Source: Ruminococcus sp.
GTDB taxonomy: Bacteria; Bacillota; Clostridia; Oscillospirales; Ruminococcaceae
Direction: 5' to 3'
Length of the DNA stretch: 64,000 bases
Assembly (NCBI GenBank): GCA_017475555.1
Contig: JAFVFL010000005.1
Coordinates: 1 to 64,000, forward strand
Shown here: one piece after another, positions 20,646-30,152 of the stretch
Layout of the letters: each line of letters opens with the position of its first letter
How positions within the stretch are numbered: the first letter of the stretch is position 1
Translations under genes and position numbers: made by a program
Notes under the pieces: generated by a model
What the model was told of the DNA's origin: nothing
The model's database searches: none
Seen by the model: the letters and a program-made list of their open reading frames with translations, nothing else

Positions 20646-21902
20646 ATGAGCAGAAGAGTAGTGATAACAGGCATGGGAGCCGTGACTCCCCTGGGTGTCG
20701 GAGCAGATAAGCTGTGGGAGGGCGTTAAGGCGAACCGGCTCGGCTTTTCGTATATCGACAGCTTCGACAGCGAGCGTACCGGCATAAAGATAGCAGGTGT
20801 AGTGCGTGACCTTGACGAGACTGAATATTACGGCGTTGAGGGCTGCTTCGACAAGAAGGAAGCAAAGCGTATGGACGGCTTCACTAAGTTCGCTGTGATC
20901 GCAGCACATGAGGCACTTACTGACGCAGGCAGCGATTTCTCGGATATCGACCCGTACAGGGCAGGTGTCATCGTCGGCAGCGGTATCGGCGGCATAGACC
21001 TTACACTGAACGAGCACAGCAAGTATCTTGAAAAGGGGCCGGGCAGGATATCCGCATTCTATGTGCCTATGATGATAAGCAATATGGCTGCCGGGACTAT
21101 ATCCATGAAGACCGGCTTCAGAGGTGCTAATTTCGATATAACAACTGCCTGTGCGACAGGTACTCATTCCATAGGTGAGGCGTTCCGGAAGATAAAGGAC
21201 GGATATCTCGATGTGTGCATTGCAGGCGGTACGGAATCGACCCGTGAGGAATTTACCTATGCGGCTTTCGCAAATATGAAGGCACTCACAAAGTCCGGCG
21301 ACCTGGAACGCTGCTCAGTGCCCTTCGACAAGGAGAGAAGCGGCTTCGTTCTGAGCGAGGGCAGCGGTATACTTATCCTTGAGGAGTATGAGCACGCAAA
21401 GGCAAGAGGTGCGAAAATATACGCAGAGGTAGCCGGATATGGCGCTACCTGTGACGGCTACCACATGACCTCGCCCATGCCGACCGGAGAGGCTGCCGGA
21501 ATGGGCATGACCCTCGCTATGCAGGAGGCAGGGCTCTCGCCGTCAGATATCGACTACATCAACGCTCACGGCACCTCCACAGGTCTTAACGATAAGTACG
21601 AGACTGCTGCGATAAAGAATGCGTTCGGTGAGGAAGCATACAGAGTGAAGATAAATTCCACAAAGTCCATGATAGGTCATCTTCTCGGTGCAGCCGGTGC
21701 GGTAGAGGCTATCGTTACGGCAAAGTCCGTTCAGGAGGGACTTATCCATGCAACAGTCGGATATAAGGTACCCGATGAGGAGTGTGACCTTGATTACTGC
21801 GTAAACGGCAATGTTGAGCAGGAGGTCAGAGCCGCCCTTTCCAATTCTCTCGGCTTCGGCGGTCACAACGCTACTCTCTGCTTCAGGAAAGCTACAGACT
21901 GA
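20646..21902 (+). CDS. fabF: 3-oxoacyl-ACP synthase II
   Basis: FabF elongates acyl-ACP by condensation with malonyl-ACP. The 418-residue product has the catalytic cysteine in TACATG (residue 169), the two histidines in NAHGTST near 305 and GHLLGAAGA near 342, and the C-terminal SLGFGGHNATL block. Length and motifs are normal for the family. It follows fabG by 31 bp. Confidence 0.97.
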   Translation: MSRRVVITGMGAVTPLGVGADKLWEGVKANRLGFSYIDSFDSERTGIKIAGVVRDLDETEYYGVEGCFDKKEAKRMDGFTKFAVIAAHEALTDAGSDFSDIDPYRAGVIVGSGIGGIDLTLNEHSKYLEKGPGRISAFYVPMMISNMAAGTISMKTGFRGANFDITTACATGTHSIGEAFRKIKDGYLDVCIAGGTESTREEFTYAAFANMKALTKSGDLERCSVPFDKERSGFVLSEGSGILILEEYEHAKARGAKIYAEVAGYGATCDGYHMTSPMPTGEAAGMGMTLAMQEAGLSPSDIDYINAHGTSTGLNDKYETAAIKNAFGEEAYRVKINSTKSMIGHLLGAAGAVEAIVTAKSVQEGLIHATVGYKVPDEECDLDYCVNGNVEQEVRAALSNSLGFGGHNATLCFRKATD

Positions 21903-21914
21903 GGAGGCTGCGAT

Positions 21915-22394
21915 ATGAGTGATATCTTTGGGATAACTGACATTGAGACTATCGAAAGGCTTGCGGATATAGTAAATTCCAGGGAGCTTTCGGAGATAAC
22001 TATAGCTGACGGAGATAAAACTATAACGGTAAAGGGCAGGAAGTGCCCTCCCCCGCCGCCTCCGCAGCCCTTTTTCGGGGCAGCACCGCCGGTAAATATG
22101 CCGCTCCCGGTACAGCCCTCTGCTGAGCCTGCACCTGTTTCAGCTCCGGAGGAATCCGGCGGAAATATCGTTAAATCGCCGATCGTCGGCACGTTCTATC
22201 AGTCCCCCGCACCCGACAAGCCGCCGTTCGTAAAGGTCGGCGATAAGGTGAAGAAGGGCGACGTTATCATGATAATCGAGTCTATGAAGCTCATGAACGA
22301 GATACAGTCCGAGTACGACGGCGTTGTTGACAGGATACTCGTCACCGACGGGCAGGCTGTTGAGTTCGATGAGCCGATAATGATAATAAAGTAA
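21915..22394 (+). CDS. accB: Biotin carboxyl carrier protein of acetyl-CoA carboxylase
   Basis: AccB carries the biotin that shuttles carboxyl groups between AccC and AccD/AccA. The 159-residue product has an N-terminal helical region, a proline-rich hinge (a run of prolines near residues 51-56) and the C-terminal biotinyl domain with the ESMKLMNEI motif; the biotinylated lysine is about residue 125. It lies 12 bp after fabF. Confidence 0.96.
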   Translation: MSDIFGITDIETIERLADIVNSRELSEITIADGDKTITVKGRKCPPPPPPQPFFGAAPPVNMPLPVQPSAEPAPVSAPEESGGNIVKSPIVGTFYQSPAPDKPPFVKVGDKVKKGDVIMIIESMKLMNEIQSEYDGVVDRILVTDGQAVEFDEPIMIIK

Positions 22395-22464
22395 TAAACA
22401 GGCAATGAGGTAATATCCCCGGTGACAGGGGTATCTGCCGGATAGCCGCTACAGGAGTATTCCG

Positions 22465-22542
22465 ATGAGTATTTACGGCGGAAGGCTCAGTATAAATGCT
22501 TCAGAGCTGCCCGGCTCTGCACGGAGGAACAGAAATGGCTGA
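22465..22542 (+). CDS. Possible 25-codon small ORF overlapping the fabZ start
   Basis: An ATG at 22465, preceded by ACAGGAG, opens a 25-residue frame beginning MSIYGGRL. It ends with a TGA inside the second and third codons of fabZ. Such an overlap could couple translation to fabZ, but nothing shows that the peptide itself matters. It lies in an otherwise gene-free gap of 140 bp, the largest within the fab operon. Confidence 0.3.
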   Translation: MSIYGGRLSINASELPGSARRNRNG

Positions 22543-22990
22543 AAATAATGAGATACTTATGGATAAAGAAAAGATAATGCAGATAATCCCCCACCGTGAC
22601 CCGTTCCTGCTTATCGACGAGATAGTTGATATGGAGGTAGGCGTTAAGGTACACGCAAGGAAGTATATAAAGGAGGACGATTTCTGGTTCAGGGGACACT
22701 TCCCCGGCTACCCGGTAACTCCGGGTGTCCTCATGGTCGAGATGCTCGCTCAGGCTGGGGCGGTATGTATGCTCTCAAAGCCGGAATTTGAGGGGAAGAT
22801 AGGACTTTTCGGCGGTATTGACAAGGCAAAGTTCCGCCGTCAGGTCGTTCCGGGCGACGTCCTTGACCTTGAGGTCGAGATAATACGCCAGAGAGGGCCT
22901 GTGGGCACCGGAAAGGCTGTAGCCTCAGTCGGAGGCGAAAAAGCTGTTTCGTGCGAGATAACCTTCGTCATTACTGACGGCGAAAAATGA
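22535..22990 (+). CDS. fabZ: 3-hydroxyacyl-ACP dehydratase
   Basis: FabZ dehydrates 3-hydroxyacyl-ACP in the elongation cycle. The 151-residue hot-dog fold protein has the HRDPFLLIDE block near residue 20 and the catalytic histidine and glutamate in FRGHFPGYP and PGVLMVEMLAQ near 50-70. The ATG at 22535 follows CGGAGGAACAGAA; the open frame upstream to 22496 is not included. It sits between accB and accC, a common Firmicutes order. Confidence 0.96.
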   Translation: MAENNEILMDKEKIMQIIPHRDPFLLIDEIVDMEVGVKVHARKYIKEDDFWFRGHFPGYPVTPGVLMVEMLAQAGAVCMLSKPEFEGKIGLFGGIDKAKFRRQVVPGDVLDLEVEIIRQRGPVGTGKAVASVGGEKAVSCEITFVITDGEK

Positions 22991-23014
22991 TCCGTTCAAG
23001 GAGATATACTATAA

Positions 23015-24367
23015 ATGTTCAGAAAAGTATTGATAGCTAACAGAGGGGAGATAGCTGTGCGCATCATAAGAGCCTGCCGTGAGCTTGGCGTCAGATGTGC
23101 GGCTGTCTACTCGACTGCGGACAGAAATTCTCTCCACGCCCAGATAGCTGACGAGGCTGTGTGTATCGGCCCTCCCTCAACTAAGGACAGCTACCTGAAT
23201 ATAAATGCGGTCATACAGGCTGCCCTGAATGTAGGAGCAGATGCGATCCACCCCGGCTTCGGCTTTCTTTCGGAAAATGCGGAGTTCGCACGGCTTTGCG
23301 AAAAAAACGGGATAACCTTCATCGGGCCATCATATAAATCCATAGAGATGCTCGGCTGCAAGGCTGCGGCAAAGGAGACTATGGCTGCGGCGGGAGTGCC
23401 TGTGATACCCGGCTCAAAGGGTGTAGTCTCGTCTGTCAAGGAGGCTGCGGAATTTGCGGACAGGGCAGGCTATCCGGTGCTGGTGAAGGCTTCGGCTGGC
23501 GGCGGCGGCAGAGGTATACGCCGGGTCGATTCTCCTAAGGAGCTTGAGGCTCAGATGACGGCGGCAAGGCTTGAGGCAAAGAGCTTTTTCGGCGACGACA
23601 GTGTATATATAGAGAAGTTTCTGATAAATCCACACCATGTTGAGATACAGATACTTGCCGACAAGCATGGGAATACCATATACCTCGGCGAGAGAGACTG
23701 CTCCATGCAGCGGCGTAACCAGAAAGTCCTTGAGGAGTGCCCAAGCCCGGTCGTTGACTGTGAGCTGAGAGCCCGTATGGGCAAGGCGGCAGTGACAGCG
23801 GCAAGGGAGTGCGGCTACTACAACGCAGGCACTATCGAATTTCTCGTTGACGAGAACCGGGATTTTTACTTCATGGAGATGAATACCCGCATACAGGTCG
23901 AGCACCCTATAACCGAGGAGGTCACAGGTATCGACATTGTGAAGGCTCAGATAGAGATAGCTGCCGGTCAACCGCTCCGCATTACCCAGGACGATGTACA
24001 CCTGAGAGGTCATGCGATAGAGTGCCGTATCAATGCGGAAAATCCTGAGCTGGGATTCCGCCCGTCCCCCGGCACCATAACTGCACTTTACGTCCCCGGC
24101 GGCCCCGGAATACGTATCGACGGAGCGGTATATCAGGGGTATACCATAACCCCGTACTACGATTCGATGATAAGCAAGCTGATAGCACACGGCTCTGACC
24201 GTGACGATGCGATACGCAAGATGAGGTGGGCTCTTTCCGAGTTTATCGTCGAGGGCGTTGATACGAATATAGACTTCCAGCTTGAGATAATAAAAAGACC
24301 GGAGTTCATCAGCGGCAGCTACGACATTGGCTTCCTGAACCGGTATATGGAAAAGAGAAAAAGCTAA
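23015..24367 (+). CDS. accC: Biotin carboxylase subunit of acetyl-CoA carboxylase
   Basis: AccC carboxylates the biotin on AccB using ATP and bicarbonate. The 450-residue ATP-grasp protein has the N-terminal ANRGEIAVRIIRACRE block, HPGFGFLSEN near residue 78, the glycine-rich loop KASAGGGGRG near 158, EMNTRIQVEHP near 287 and a C-terminal domain. Length is normal. It is preceded by fabZ and followed by accD with short spacers. Confidence 0.97.
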   Translation: MFRKVLIANRGEIAVRIIRACRELGVRCAAVYSTADRNSLHAQIADEAVCIGPPSTKDSYLNINAVIQAALNVGADAIHPGFGFLSENAEFARLCEKNGITFIGPSYKSIEMLGCKAAAKETMAAAGVPVIPGSKGVVSSVKEAAEFADRAGYPVLVKASAGGGGRGIRRVDSPKELEAQMTAARLEAKSFFGDDSVYIEKFLINPHHVEIQILADKHGNTIYLGERDCSMQRRNQKVLEECPSPVVDCELRARMGKAAVTAARECGYYNAGTIEFLVDENRDFYFMEMNTRIQVEHPITEEVTGIDIVKAQIEIAAGQPLRITQDDVHLRGHAIECRINAENPELGFRPSPGTITALYVPGGPGIRIDGAVYQGYTITPYYDSMISKLIAHGSDRDDAIRKMRWALSEFIVEGVDTNIDFQLEIIKRPEFISGSYDIGFLNRYMEKRKS

Positions 24368-24379
24368 GGCGGTGAGATA

Positions 24380-25243
24380 ATGGGCGACAGCAAAACGCTC
24401 GACAATTTCTTTGACGTTGTAAAGCGGCGCTTCAACGGAAACAAGACCGAGGAGGACGACCGGGAGACTGTCAAGTGTCCGAGGTGTACCTCTGTTATCC
24501 TGCTCGAAAGGTACGAGGAGCTGCACAGGGTTTGCCCGAACTGCAACTACCACGGCAGACTATCGTGCCCGGAGCGTATCGAGATAACCGTTGATAAGGA
24601 CAGCTTTAAGGAGCTTGACAGCACTATGATAAGCTGCGACCCTATCGAATTCCCGGAATACCCGGAAAAGCAGCAGGAGCTGAGGGAAAAGACCGGGCTG
24701 AAGGACGCTGTAGTTACCGGAACGGCACTGATAAAGGGCATTCCGGCGGTCATCGGCATTATGGATTCAAGGTACATGATGGGCAGCATGGGCAGCGTTG
24801 TGGGCGAGAAGATAACAAGGGCATTTGAGTATGCCACGGAGAACGGACTGCCGGTGATACTGTTCACAGCGTCAGGCGGTGCGAGAATGCAGGAGGGCAT
24901 TGTCTCCCTCATGCAGATGGCAAAGACCTCCGGTGCGGTAAAGCTGCACAGCGACGCAGGAGGGCTGTATATCGCAGTCATGACCGACCCGACGACCGGC
25001 GGTGTTACGGCAAGCTTCGCCTCGCTCGGAGATATTATCATCGCAGAGCCGAAGGTGCTTATCGGCTTTGCAGGCAGAAGGGTCATCGAGAGCACGATAC
25101 GCCAGAGGCTCCCGGAGGATTTCCAGCTTGCGGAATTCATGCAGGAGCATGGCTTTGTGGACATGATAGTTGACAGAAAGAAGATGCGCAATACTCTTGC
25201 ACATCTTCTGGAGCTGCACGGATACAGCGTGAAGGAGGGATAG
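24380..25243 (+). CDS. accD: Acetyl-CoA carboxylase carboxyltransferase subunit beta
   Basis: AccD forms the carboxyltransferase with AccA and makes malonyl-CoA. The 287-residue product has the N-terminal zinc ribbon with cysteines at 33, 36, 52 and 55 (CPRC...CPNC), then the crotonase-like core with TASGGARMQEG near residue 157 and PTTGGV near 198. It ends two bases before the accA start codon. Confidence 0.97.
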   Translation: MGDSKTLDNFFDVVKRRFNGNKTEEDDRETVKCPRCTSVILLERYEELHRVCPNCNYHGRLSCPERIEITVDKDSFKELDSTMISCDPIEFPEYPEKQQELREKTGLKDAVVTGTALIKGIPAVIGIMDSRYMMGSMGSVVGEKITRAFEYATENGLPVILFTASGGARMQEGIVSLMQMAKTSGAVKLHSDAGGLYIAVMTDPTTGGVTASFASLGDIIIAEPKVLIGFAGRRVIESTIRQRLPEDFQLAEFMQEHGFVDMIVDRKKMRNTLAHLLELHGYSVKEG

Positions 25244-25244
25244 T

Positions 25245-26051
25245 ATGGACGAGAGGAAAACTGCATGGGAGCGGCTGACCCTTGTCCACACTAAGGGCAG
25301 ACCGACTATCCGGGACTATATACCGCTGATATTCGACGGATTCACGGAAATGCACGGCGACAGGCTCTACGGCGACGACAGTGCTATAACAGGCGGTATC
25401 GCAAAGCTGAACGGTACTCCGGTGACGGTGATCGCACAGGTCAAGGGAAGAGATATAAACGAGAACAAGGCGTGCAACTTTGCAATGCCGCTGCCGGAGG
25501 GCTACAGAAAGGCTCTGAGGCTTGCACGGCAGGCTGAGAAATTCCACCGGCCTGTTATATGCTTCATAGATACGCCCGGTGCGTATGCCGGGATAGAGGC
25601 TGAGGAAAGAGGTCAGGGCGAGGCGATAGCTAAGAATATCGCTGAATTTATGACGCTCCGCACGCCGATAATATCCATAGTCCTCGGTGAGGGCGGCAGC
25701 GGAGGTGCGCTTGCACTCGGAGTATGCGACGAGCTTGCCATGCTCGAAAACGCAGAATACTCCGTAGTATCGCCGCGCGGCTTTGCGAGCATTCTCTGGA
25801 AGGACGCCTCCCGTGAGGAGGAAGCGTGCAACATAATGAAGATAACGGCGGAGGATATGGTGCGTCTTGGGGTCGCTGAAGCCATAATCAAGGAGCCGCT
25901 CGGAGGGGCACATAACGATTTAGACAAAATCTCAGAAAATATTAAAGAATATTTGTCAGAAAAAATACCCGAAAAATGCAAAAAAGATATTGACGAATTG
26001 CTAAAAGCAAGGTATACTAAATTTAGAAAAATCGGAGAGTTCACAGAATGA
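25245..26051 (+). CDS. accA: Acetyl-CoA carboxylase carboxyltransferase subunit alpha
   Basis: AccA is the partner of AccD in the carboxyltransferase. The 268-residue protein has the family blocks FTEMHGDRLYGDD near residue 33, FIDTPGAY near 108, GEGGSGGALA near 146 and the C-terminal LGVAEAIIKEPLGGAH segment. Its last 40 codons are noticeably richer in A and T than the rest. It is almost contiguous with accD. Confidence 0.97.
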   Translation: MDERKTAWERLTLVHTKGRPTIRDYIPLIFDGFTEMHGDRLYGDDSAITGGIAKLNGTPVTVIAQVKGRDINENKACNFAMPLPEGYRKALRLARQAEKFHRPVICFIDTPGAYAGIEAEERGQGEAIAKNIAEFMTLRTPIISIVLGEGGSGGALALGVCDELAMLENAEYSVVSPRGFASILWKDASREEEACNIMKITAEDMVRLGVAEAIIKEPLGGAHNDLDKISENIKEYLSEKIPEKCKKDIDELLKARYTKFRKIGEFTE

Positions 26052-26084
26052 CCCGGTTTGGATTATTTTAAAGGAGGATAAACC

Positions 26085-26324
26085 ATGATTTTTGAGAAGC
26101 TTAAGGATATCGTGGCAGAGCAGCTCGGTGTTGAGCCTGATGAGGTAACAGCAGAGGCTAATATCCAGGAGGATCTCGGTGCAGATTCACTTGATATCGT
26201 TGACCTTATCACAACTATCGAGGACGAGTTCGACCTCTCTATCCCTGATGAGGCAGTAGAGGAGATCAAGACAGTCGGTGATATCGTAAACTACATCGAG
26301 AAGAACACTGAGGAGGATCAGTGA
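26085..26324 (+). CDS. acpP: Acyl carrier protein
   Basis: ACP carries growing acyl chains on a phosphopantetheine arm. The 79-residue acidic protein has the [11 protein letters not shown] motif; Ser35 is the attachment site. AAAGGAGG precedes the ATG. It is the last gene of the fab operon and is followed directly by a terminator. Confidence 0.97.
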   Translation: MIFEKLKDIVAEQLGVEPDEVTAEANIQEDLGADSLDIVDLITTIEDEFDLSIPDEAVEEIKTVGDIVNYIEKNTEEDQ

Positions 26325-26344
26325 TCGTCTGAGTAAAAAAAGAG

Positions 26345-26382
26345 CCGGATCGTGTGATTTGCTTCACCGATCCGGTTTTTTT
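26345..26382. terminator. Bidirectional terminator between acpP and the pur run
   Basis: CCGGATCG (26345-26352) pairs with CGATCCGG (26368-26375). A T-run follows on the plus strand and an A-run precedes it, so it can also stop the minus-strand gene ending at 26381. Confidence 0.9.
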
Positions 26383-27034
26383 ATTGCTTTTTGTTGTCAG
26401 CACTGTCCTCAAAGAGCGTATTACTGGTGTATTCTGCCGCCTGTGCCCTGTCGCCGTAGCAGTCTACCTCCATTTCCTCACGCCCCAGCAGATACTTTAT
26501 CGACCAGAACATCAGTGCAAACCCGAACGCATTCGTGATGATACTGAAATATACCCTCACTCCGAGGATATTTCCGAGCATTCCGCCGAGGATCACTCCT
26601 ATGCAGACGATAACGAACAGCTCAAAGCGTCCCCTGTCCGGGTCAAGCTGCAAAAATGACAGGCACACCGCCGCTGACACTATCGAATGAACGATCGCAA
26701 GTGCCAGAGAATACGGAGCGTAGAAGCTTATGCGGTAGGAGTTCAGCTCCAGCACCATCATCACCGCTTCAAGCACTACATATGCCGTAAGCCCGACCTT
26801 GAACAGCGTTCTCATTCTCACAGATGTCGATATCAGCCACGCCGCATACAGGAAAAGCCCGAAGCCGAGAAACTCAGTAAAATACGCCGCCGCCTCAAGT
26901 ATACGGCTGTGGACGGACTCGTGAACATATGTTTTGTAGAACACAAAGCATATCATGCCGAAAAGCACGAACAGCAGATTTCCGGCGAGTCCGAAGCTCA
27001 GCCCCTTGCTGAAGCGTTCATGCCTGCTCTCCAT
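26381..27034 (-). CDS. Multi-pass membrane protein of unknown function
   Basis: I do not recognise the family. The 217-residue protein has about six or seven hydrophobic helices between residues 12 and 180 and a charged cytoplasmic tail of about 40 residues. It is the last gene of the long minus-strand purine run, 3 bp after purD, and its stop codon abuts the bidirectional terminator. Location suggests co-transcription with purD; no purine role can be read from the sequence. Confidence 0.7.
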   Translation of the reverse strand: MESRHERFSKGLSFGLAGNLLFVLFGMICFVFYKTYVHESVHSRILEAAAYFTEFLGFGLFLYAAWLISTSVRMRTLFKVGLTAYVVLEAVMMVLELNSYRISFYAPYSLALAIVHSIVSAAVCLSFLQLDPDRGRFELFVIVCIGVILGGMLGNILGVRVYFSIITNAFGFALMFWSIKYLLGREEMEVDCYGDRAQAAEYTSNTLFEDSADNKKQ

Positions 27035-27037
27035 ACC

Positions 27038-28333
27038 TCAGCCCTGCTCCTTCAGGAAATTCAGAGCACGCTGACCGATGTCACGGCGGTAATGTGCTCC
27101 CTCAAAGCTGATCTGCCCTACGCCCTTGTACGCAGCCGAAAGTGCAGCCTCAAGGCTCTCTCCCCTTGCCGTAACTCCGATAACTCTGCCGCCGTTGGTG
27201 AGGAAGCTGCCGTCATCAGCAAGCTTAGTGCCGGCATGGTACACAAAGCAGCCCTCAGTCTGACCCTTTTCGTCAAGACCGTTCATCTTTATGCCCTTTG
27301 GATAGCTTTCCGGATATCCGCCGCTCGCCATTACAACGCACGCACAGCTGCCCTCATGCCAGCCTATCTTCACATCGCTCAGTGTATGGCTGCACACCGC
27401 ATCGAATATCTCATAGAGGTCGCCGTCCAGCATCGGCAGCACTACCTGAGTCTCCGGGTCACCGAAGCGGCAGTTGTACTCTATCACCTTAGGTCCCTGA
27501 GGAGTAAGCATAAGCCCGAAATACAGACAGCCCTCGAATGTCCTGCCCTCTGCGTTCATGGCGTGCATAGTCGGGAGGAATATCCTCTCCATGCACTCCT
27601 TTGCGATATCCTCCGTATAGCACGGATTCGGCGAAACTGTGCCCATTCCGCCGGTATTCAGTCCCTTGTCGCCGTCAAGTGCCCTCTTGTGATCCATTGA
27701 GGATATCATCGGAACTATCGTCCTTCCGTCAGTGAACGACAGCACGGACACCTCCGGGCCTGTGAGAAATTCCTCGATAACTATGCGGGAGCTGCTCTTT
27801 CCGAATTTCAGCTCATCTATCATCTCGTGTACTGCCTTCACAGCCTCGTACTCATTCTGAGCGATGATAACGCCCTTGCCGAGTGCAAGTCCGTCAGCCT
27901 TGATGACTGCCGGGTAGCTGTTCTTCTCCTTCAGGAATCTCACCGCACTCTCAGAGTCAGTGAACACCTCATAAAACGCCGTAGGTATGCCGTATTTCTT
28001 CATAAGCTCCTTGGAAAACACCTTTGAGCCTTCGATTATCGCAGCATTTGCCTTAGGGCCGAACACCTTGAACCCCTTATCTGTAAGTGCGTCCGCCATG
28101 CCCATTACAAGCGGGTCGTCAGGTGCTACGACCACCATATCAGGCATCAGTTTCTCTGCAAGTGCCACAACTCCGTCAATATCCGTCGCAGCTACGTCAA
28201 AGCACTCCGCATATCTGGAAATACCGCCGTTTCCGGGGGTACAGTAAAGCTTTCCTACCTGCGGGCTCTCCGCAAGCTTCATGATTATGGCGTGTTCTCT
28301 TCCGCCGCCGCCAATGACTAAAACATTTTTCAT
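27038..28333 (-). CDS. purD: Phosphoribosylamine-glycine ligase
   Basis: PurD joins glycine to phosphoribosylamine with ATP, the second step of purine synthesis. The 431-residue ATP-grasp protein has the N-terminal VLVIGGGGREHAI, VIKADGLALGKGV near residue 144, GPEVSVLSFTDG near 193 and the metal-binding EYNCRFGDPE near 284. AAAGGAG lies before the ATG. Its neighbours are two small membrane proteins. Confidence 0.97.
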   Translation of the reverse strand: MKNVLVIGGGGREHAIIMKLAESPQVGKLYCTPGNGGISRYAECFDVAATDIDGVVALAEKLMPDMVVVAPDDPLVMGMADALTDKGFKVFGPKANAAIIEGSKVFSKELMKKYGIPTAFYEVFTDSESAVRFLKEKNSYPAVIKADGLALGKGVIIAQNEYEAVKAVHEMIDELKFGKSSSRIVIEEFLTGPEVSVLSFTDGRTIVPMISSMDHKRALDGDKGLNTGGMGTVSPNPCYTEDIAKECMERIFLPTMHAMNAEGRTFEGCLYFGLMLTPQGPKVIEYNCRFGDPETQVVLPMLDGDLYEIFDAVCSHTLSDVKIGWHEGSCACVVMASGGYPESYPKGIKMNGLDEKGQTEGCFVYHAGTKLADDGSFLTNGGRVIGVTARGESLEAALSAAYKGVGQISFEGAHYRRDIGQRALNFLKEQG

Positions 28334-28365
28334 CGGGGAAATCTCCTTTGTTTAAATGTGTAAGC

Positions 28366-28938
28366 TTATTCCTTTGTTTCCGGTATATCCGGCATCTCAT
28401 CGTCCGCCTCAGCATTATCCGCTGTTTCCGGCAGCTCCTCAGCCGTCTCCGGTACGCCGTGTCCTGCAATGTACATCTCGACCGCTGCCGCACAGCATAT
28501 CAGCATTATAGCAATGAACGCAAGATGACCGATTATCGTCATAGCGTTGTTTGTGAGAAGTATCTTCTCTATCGTTGCTGCACCCTCCCCGGCAGCCGAG
28601 CGTATCGCCCTGCCGTAGAGGTAGTTGTCGGCTGCGATGCGGAGGATATTGAAGAACTCCGAAAGAAACACCGCCGCCGCCGCCTTGAACGCTCCCGCCT
28701 TGCCGGAAACTGCGTTGAACACGCTCAGGAAGGTTATCGGAAGGACTGCCCCGGCTCTCATCATAAGCAGCGAGCGTGACAGTGACGGGAGCGGAGCGGA
28801 CTTCACCTCGTCAGTTGCACCGAGGAGCCGCACGATAAGCTCCGGATTTGATACTGCATAGATGTCAAGAACGATAAGCACACCGGTAATGAGTGCCGCT
28901 GTCATCATCAGTATGCGTATCGAAAGTGGTTTTTTCAT
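28366..28938 (-). CDS. Small membrane protein of unknown function
   Basis: I do not recognise the family. The 190-residue product has about four predicted membrane helices (about residues 10-30, 58-80, 85-105 and 135-158) and an acidic, proline-containing tail ending DMPDIPETKE. It lies between the AICAR transformylase gene and purD, with gaps of 17 and 32 bp, so it is probably co-transcribed with them. Confidence 0.65.
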   Translation of the reverse strand: MKKPLSIRILMMTAALITGVLIVLDIYAVSNPELIVRLLGATDEVKSAPLPSLSRSLLMMRAGAVLPITFLSVFNAVSGKAGAFKAAAAVFLSEFFNILRIAADNYLYGRAIRSAAGEGAATIEKILLTNNAMTIIGHLAFIAIMLICCAAAVEMYIAGHGVPETAEELPETADNAEADDEMPDIPETKE

Positions 28939-28955
28939 TCAGCTTTATCCCCTTA

Positions 28956-30137
28956 TCAGTGGTGGAAAAGGCGTATGCCTGTAAATGCCATAGCTATACC
29001 GTACTTGTTGCAGGTATCTATAACGTTGTCGTCACGGATAGAGCCGCCCGGCTCAGCAATGTACTTAACGCCGGACTTCTTCGCACGCTCGATGTTGTCG
29101 CCGAACGGGAAGAATGCGTCAGAGCCGAGGCACACATCAGTATTCCTTGCCAGCCATGCCTTCTTCTCCTCAGCGGTGAACACCTCCGGCTTTACCTTGA
29201 ATATCCTCTGCCACTCGCCCTCACGGAGAACGTCCTCATACTCGTCGCCGATATATACATCAATAGCGTTGTCCCTGTCAGCACGGCGGATATCGTCTTT
29301 GAACTGTAAGCCCATTACCTGCGGAGACTGTCTCAGCCACCAGTTATCAGCCTTCTGTCCGGCAAGGCGGGTGCAGTGTATCCTCGACTGCTGACCTGCA
29401 CCGATACCGATAGCCTGTCCGTCCTTGACATAGCAAACGGAGTTGGACTGGGTATATTTGAGAGTTATGAGGGATATGAGGAGGTCGTCAAGCTTATCCT
29501 CCGGGATATCCTTATTCTCAGTAACTACATTCGCAAGCAGCTCACGGTTTATGTCAAGCTCGTTCCTGCCCTGCTCGAAGGATACGCCGTAGACCTGCTT
29601 TGTCTCGACAGGTGCCGGCTTGTAGCTCTCGTCTATTTTGAGTATGCAGTATGTACCCTTCCTCTTTGATCTGAGTATCTCAAGTGCCTCAGGCTCATAG
29701 CCGGGAGCGATTATTCCGTCGGATACCTCACGCTGTATCATTTTTGCGGTGCATACGTCAACGGTGTCGGAGAGTGCGATAAAATCGCCGTAGGACGACA
29801 TTCTGTCCGCACCTCTTGCCCTTGCGTAAGCCGAAGCAAGGGGAGTAAGCTCGCCGAGGTCGTCCACCCAGTATATCCTTCTGAGCGTGTCAGAGAGCGG
29901 TCTGCCGATAGCTGCACCTGCCGGGGAAACGTGCTTGAACGAGGTCGCCGCACATACTCCCGTAGCCGCTTTAAGCTCCTTTACGAGCTGCCAGCCGTTG
30001 AGAGCGTCAAGAAGATTGATATAGCCCGGTCTGCCGCAGAGAACCTCTATCGGAAGCTCGCTGCCGTCAGCCATGTAGACCCTTGACGGCTTCTGATTCG
30101 GGTTGCAGCCGTATTTCAGTTCCATTTCGTTTGCCAT
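28956..30137 (-). CDS. purH: Stand-alone AICAR transformylase (PurH C-terminal domain type)
   Basis: This enzyme formylates AICAR with 10-formyl-tetrahydrofolate, the ninth step to IMP. The 393-residue protein corresponds only to the transformylase half of bifunctional PurH. It starts with ELKYGCNPNQKPS and has the catalytic Lys-His in SFKHVSPAGAA near residue 66 and the C-terminal AEPGGSIRDD block near 370. The N-terminal IMP cyclohydrolase domain is absent, and no such domain is encoded beside it. A separate PurO-type cyclohydrolase lies 2.8 kb upstream in the same run, which would complete the pathway. GGAGG precedes the ATG. Confidence 0.92.
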   Translation of the reverse strand: MANEMELKYGCNPNQKPSRVYMADGSELPIEVLCGRPGYINLLDALNGWQLVKELKAATGVCAATSFKHVSPAGAAIGRPLSDTLRRIYWVDDLGELTPLASAYARARGADRMSSYGDFIALSDTVDVCTAKMIQREVSDGIIAPGYEPEALEILRSKRKGTYCILKIDESYKPAPVETKQVYGVSFEQGRNELDINRELLANVVTENKDIPEDKLDDLLISLITLKYTQSNSVCYVKDGQAIGIGAGQQSRIHCTRLAGQKADNWWLRQSPQVMGLQFKDDIRRADRDNAIDVYIGDEYEDVLREGEWQRIFKVKPEVFTAEEKKAWLARNTDVCLGSDAFFPFGDNIERAKKSGVKYIAEPGGSIRDDNVIDTCNKYGIAMAFTGIRLFHH

Positions 30138-30152
30138 TGTTTTTCCTCCTTA

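Noticed and set aside
23414..24553. A 379-codon open frame opposite accC
   Set aside because: It is a shadow of accC and accD with no family resemblance and no start signals.
26687..27700. A 337-codon open frame opposite purD
   Set aside because: It is antisense to purD and to a membrane protein gene and looks like a composition effect.
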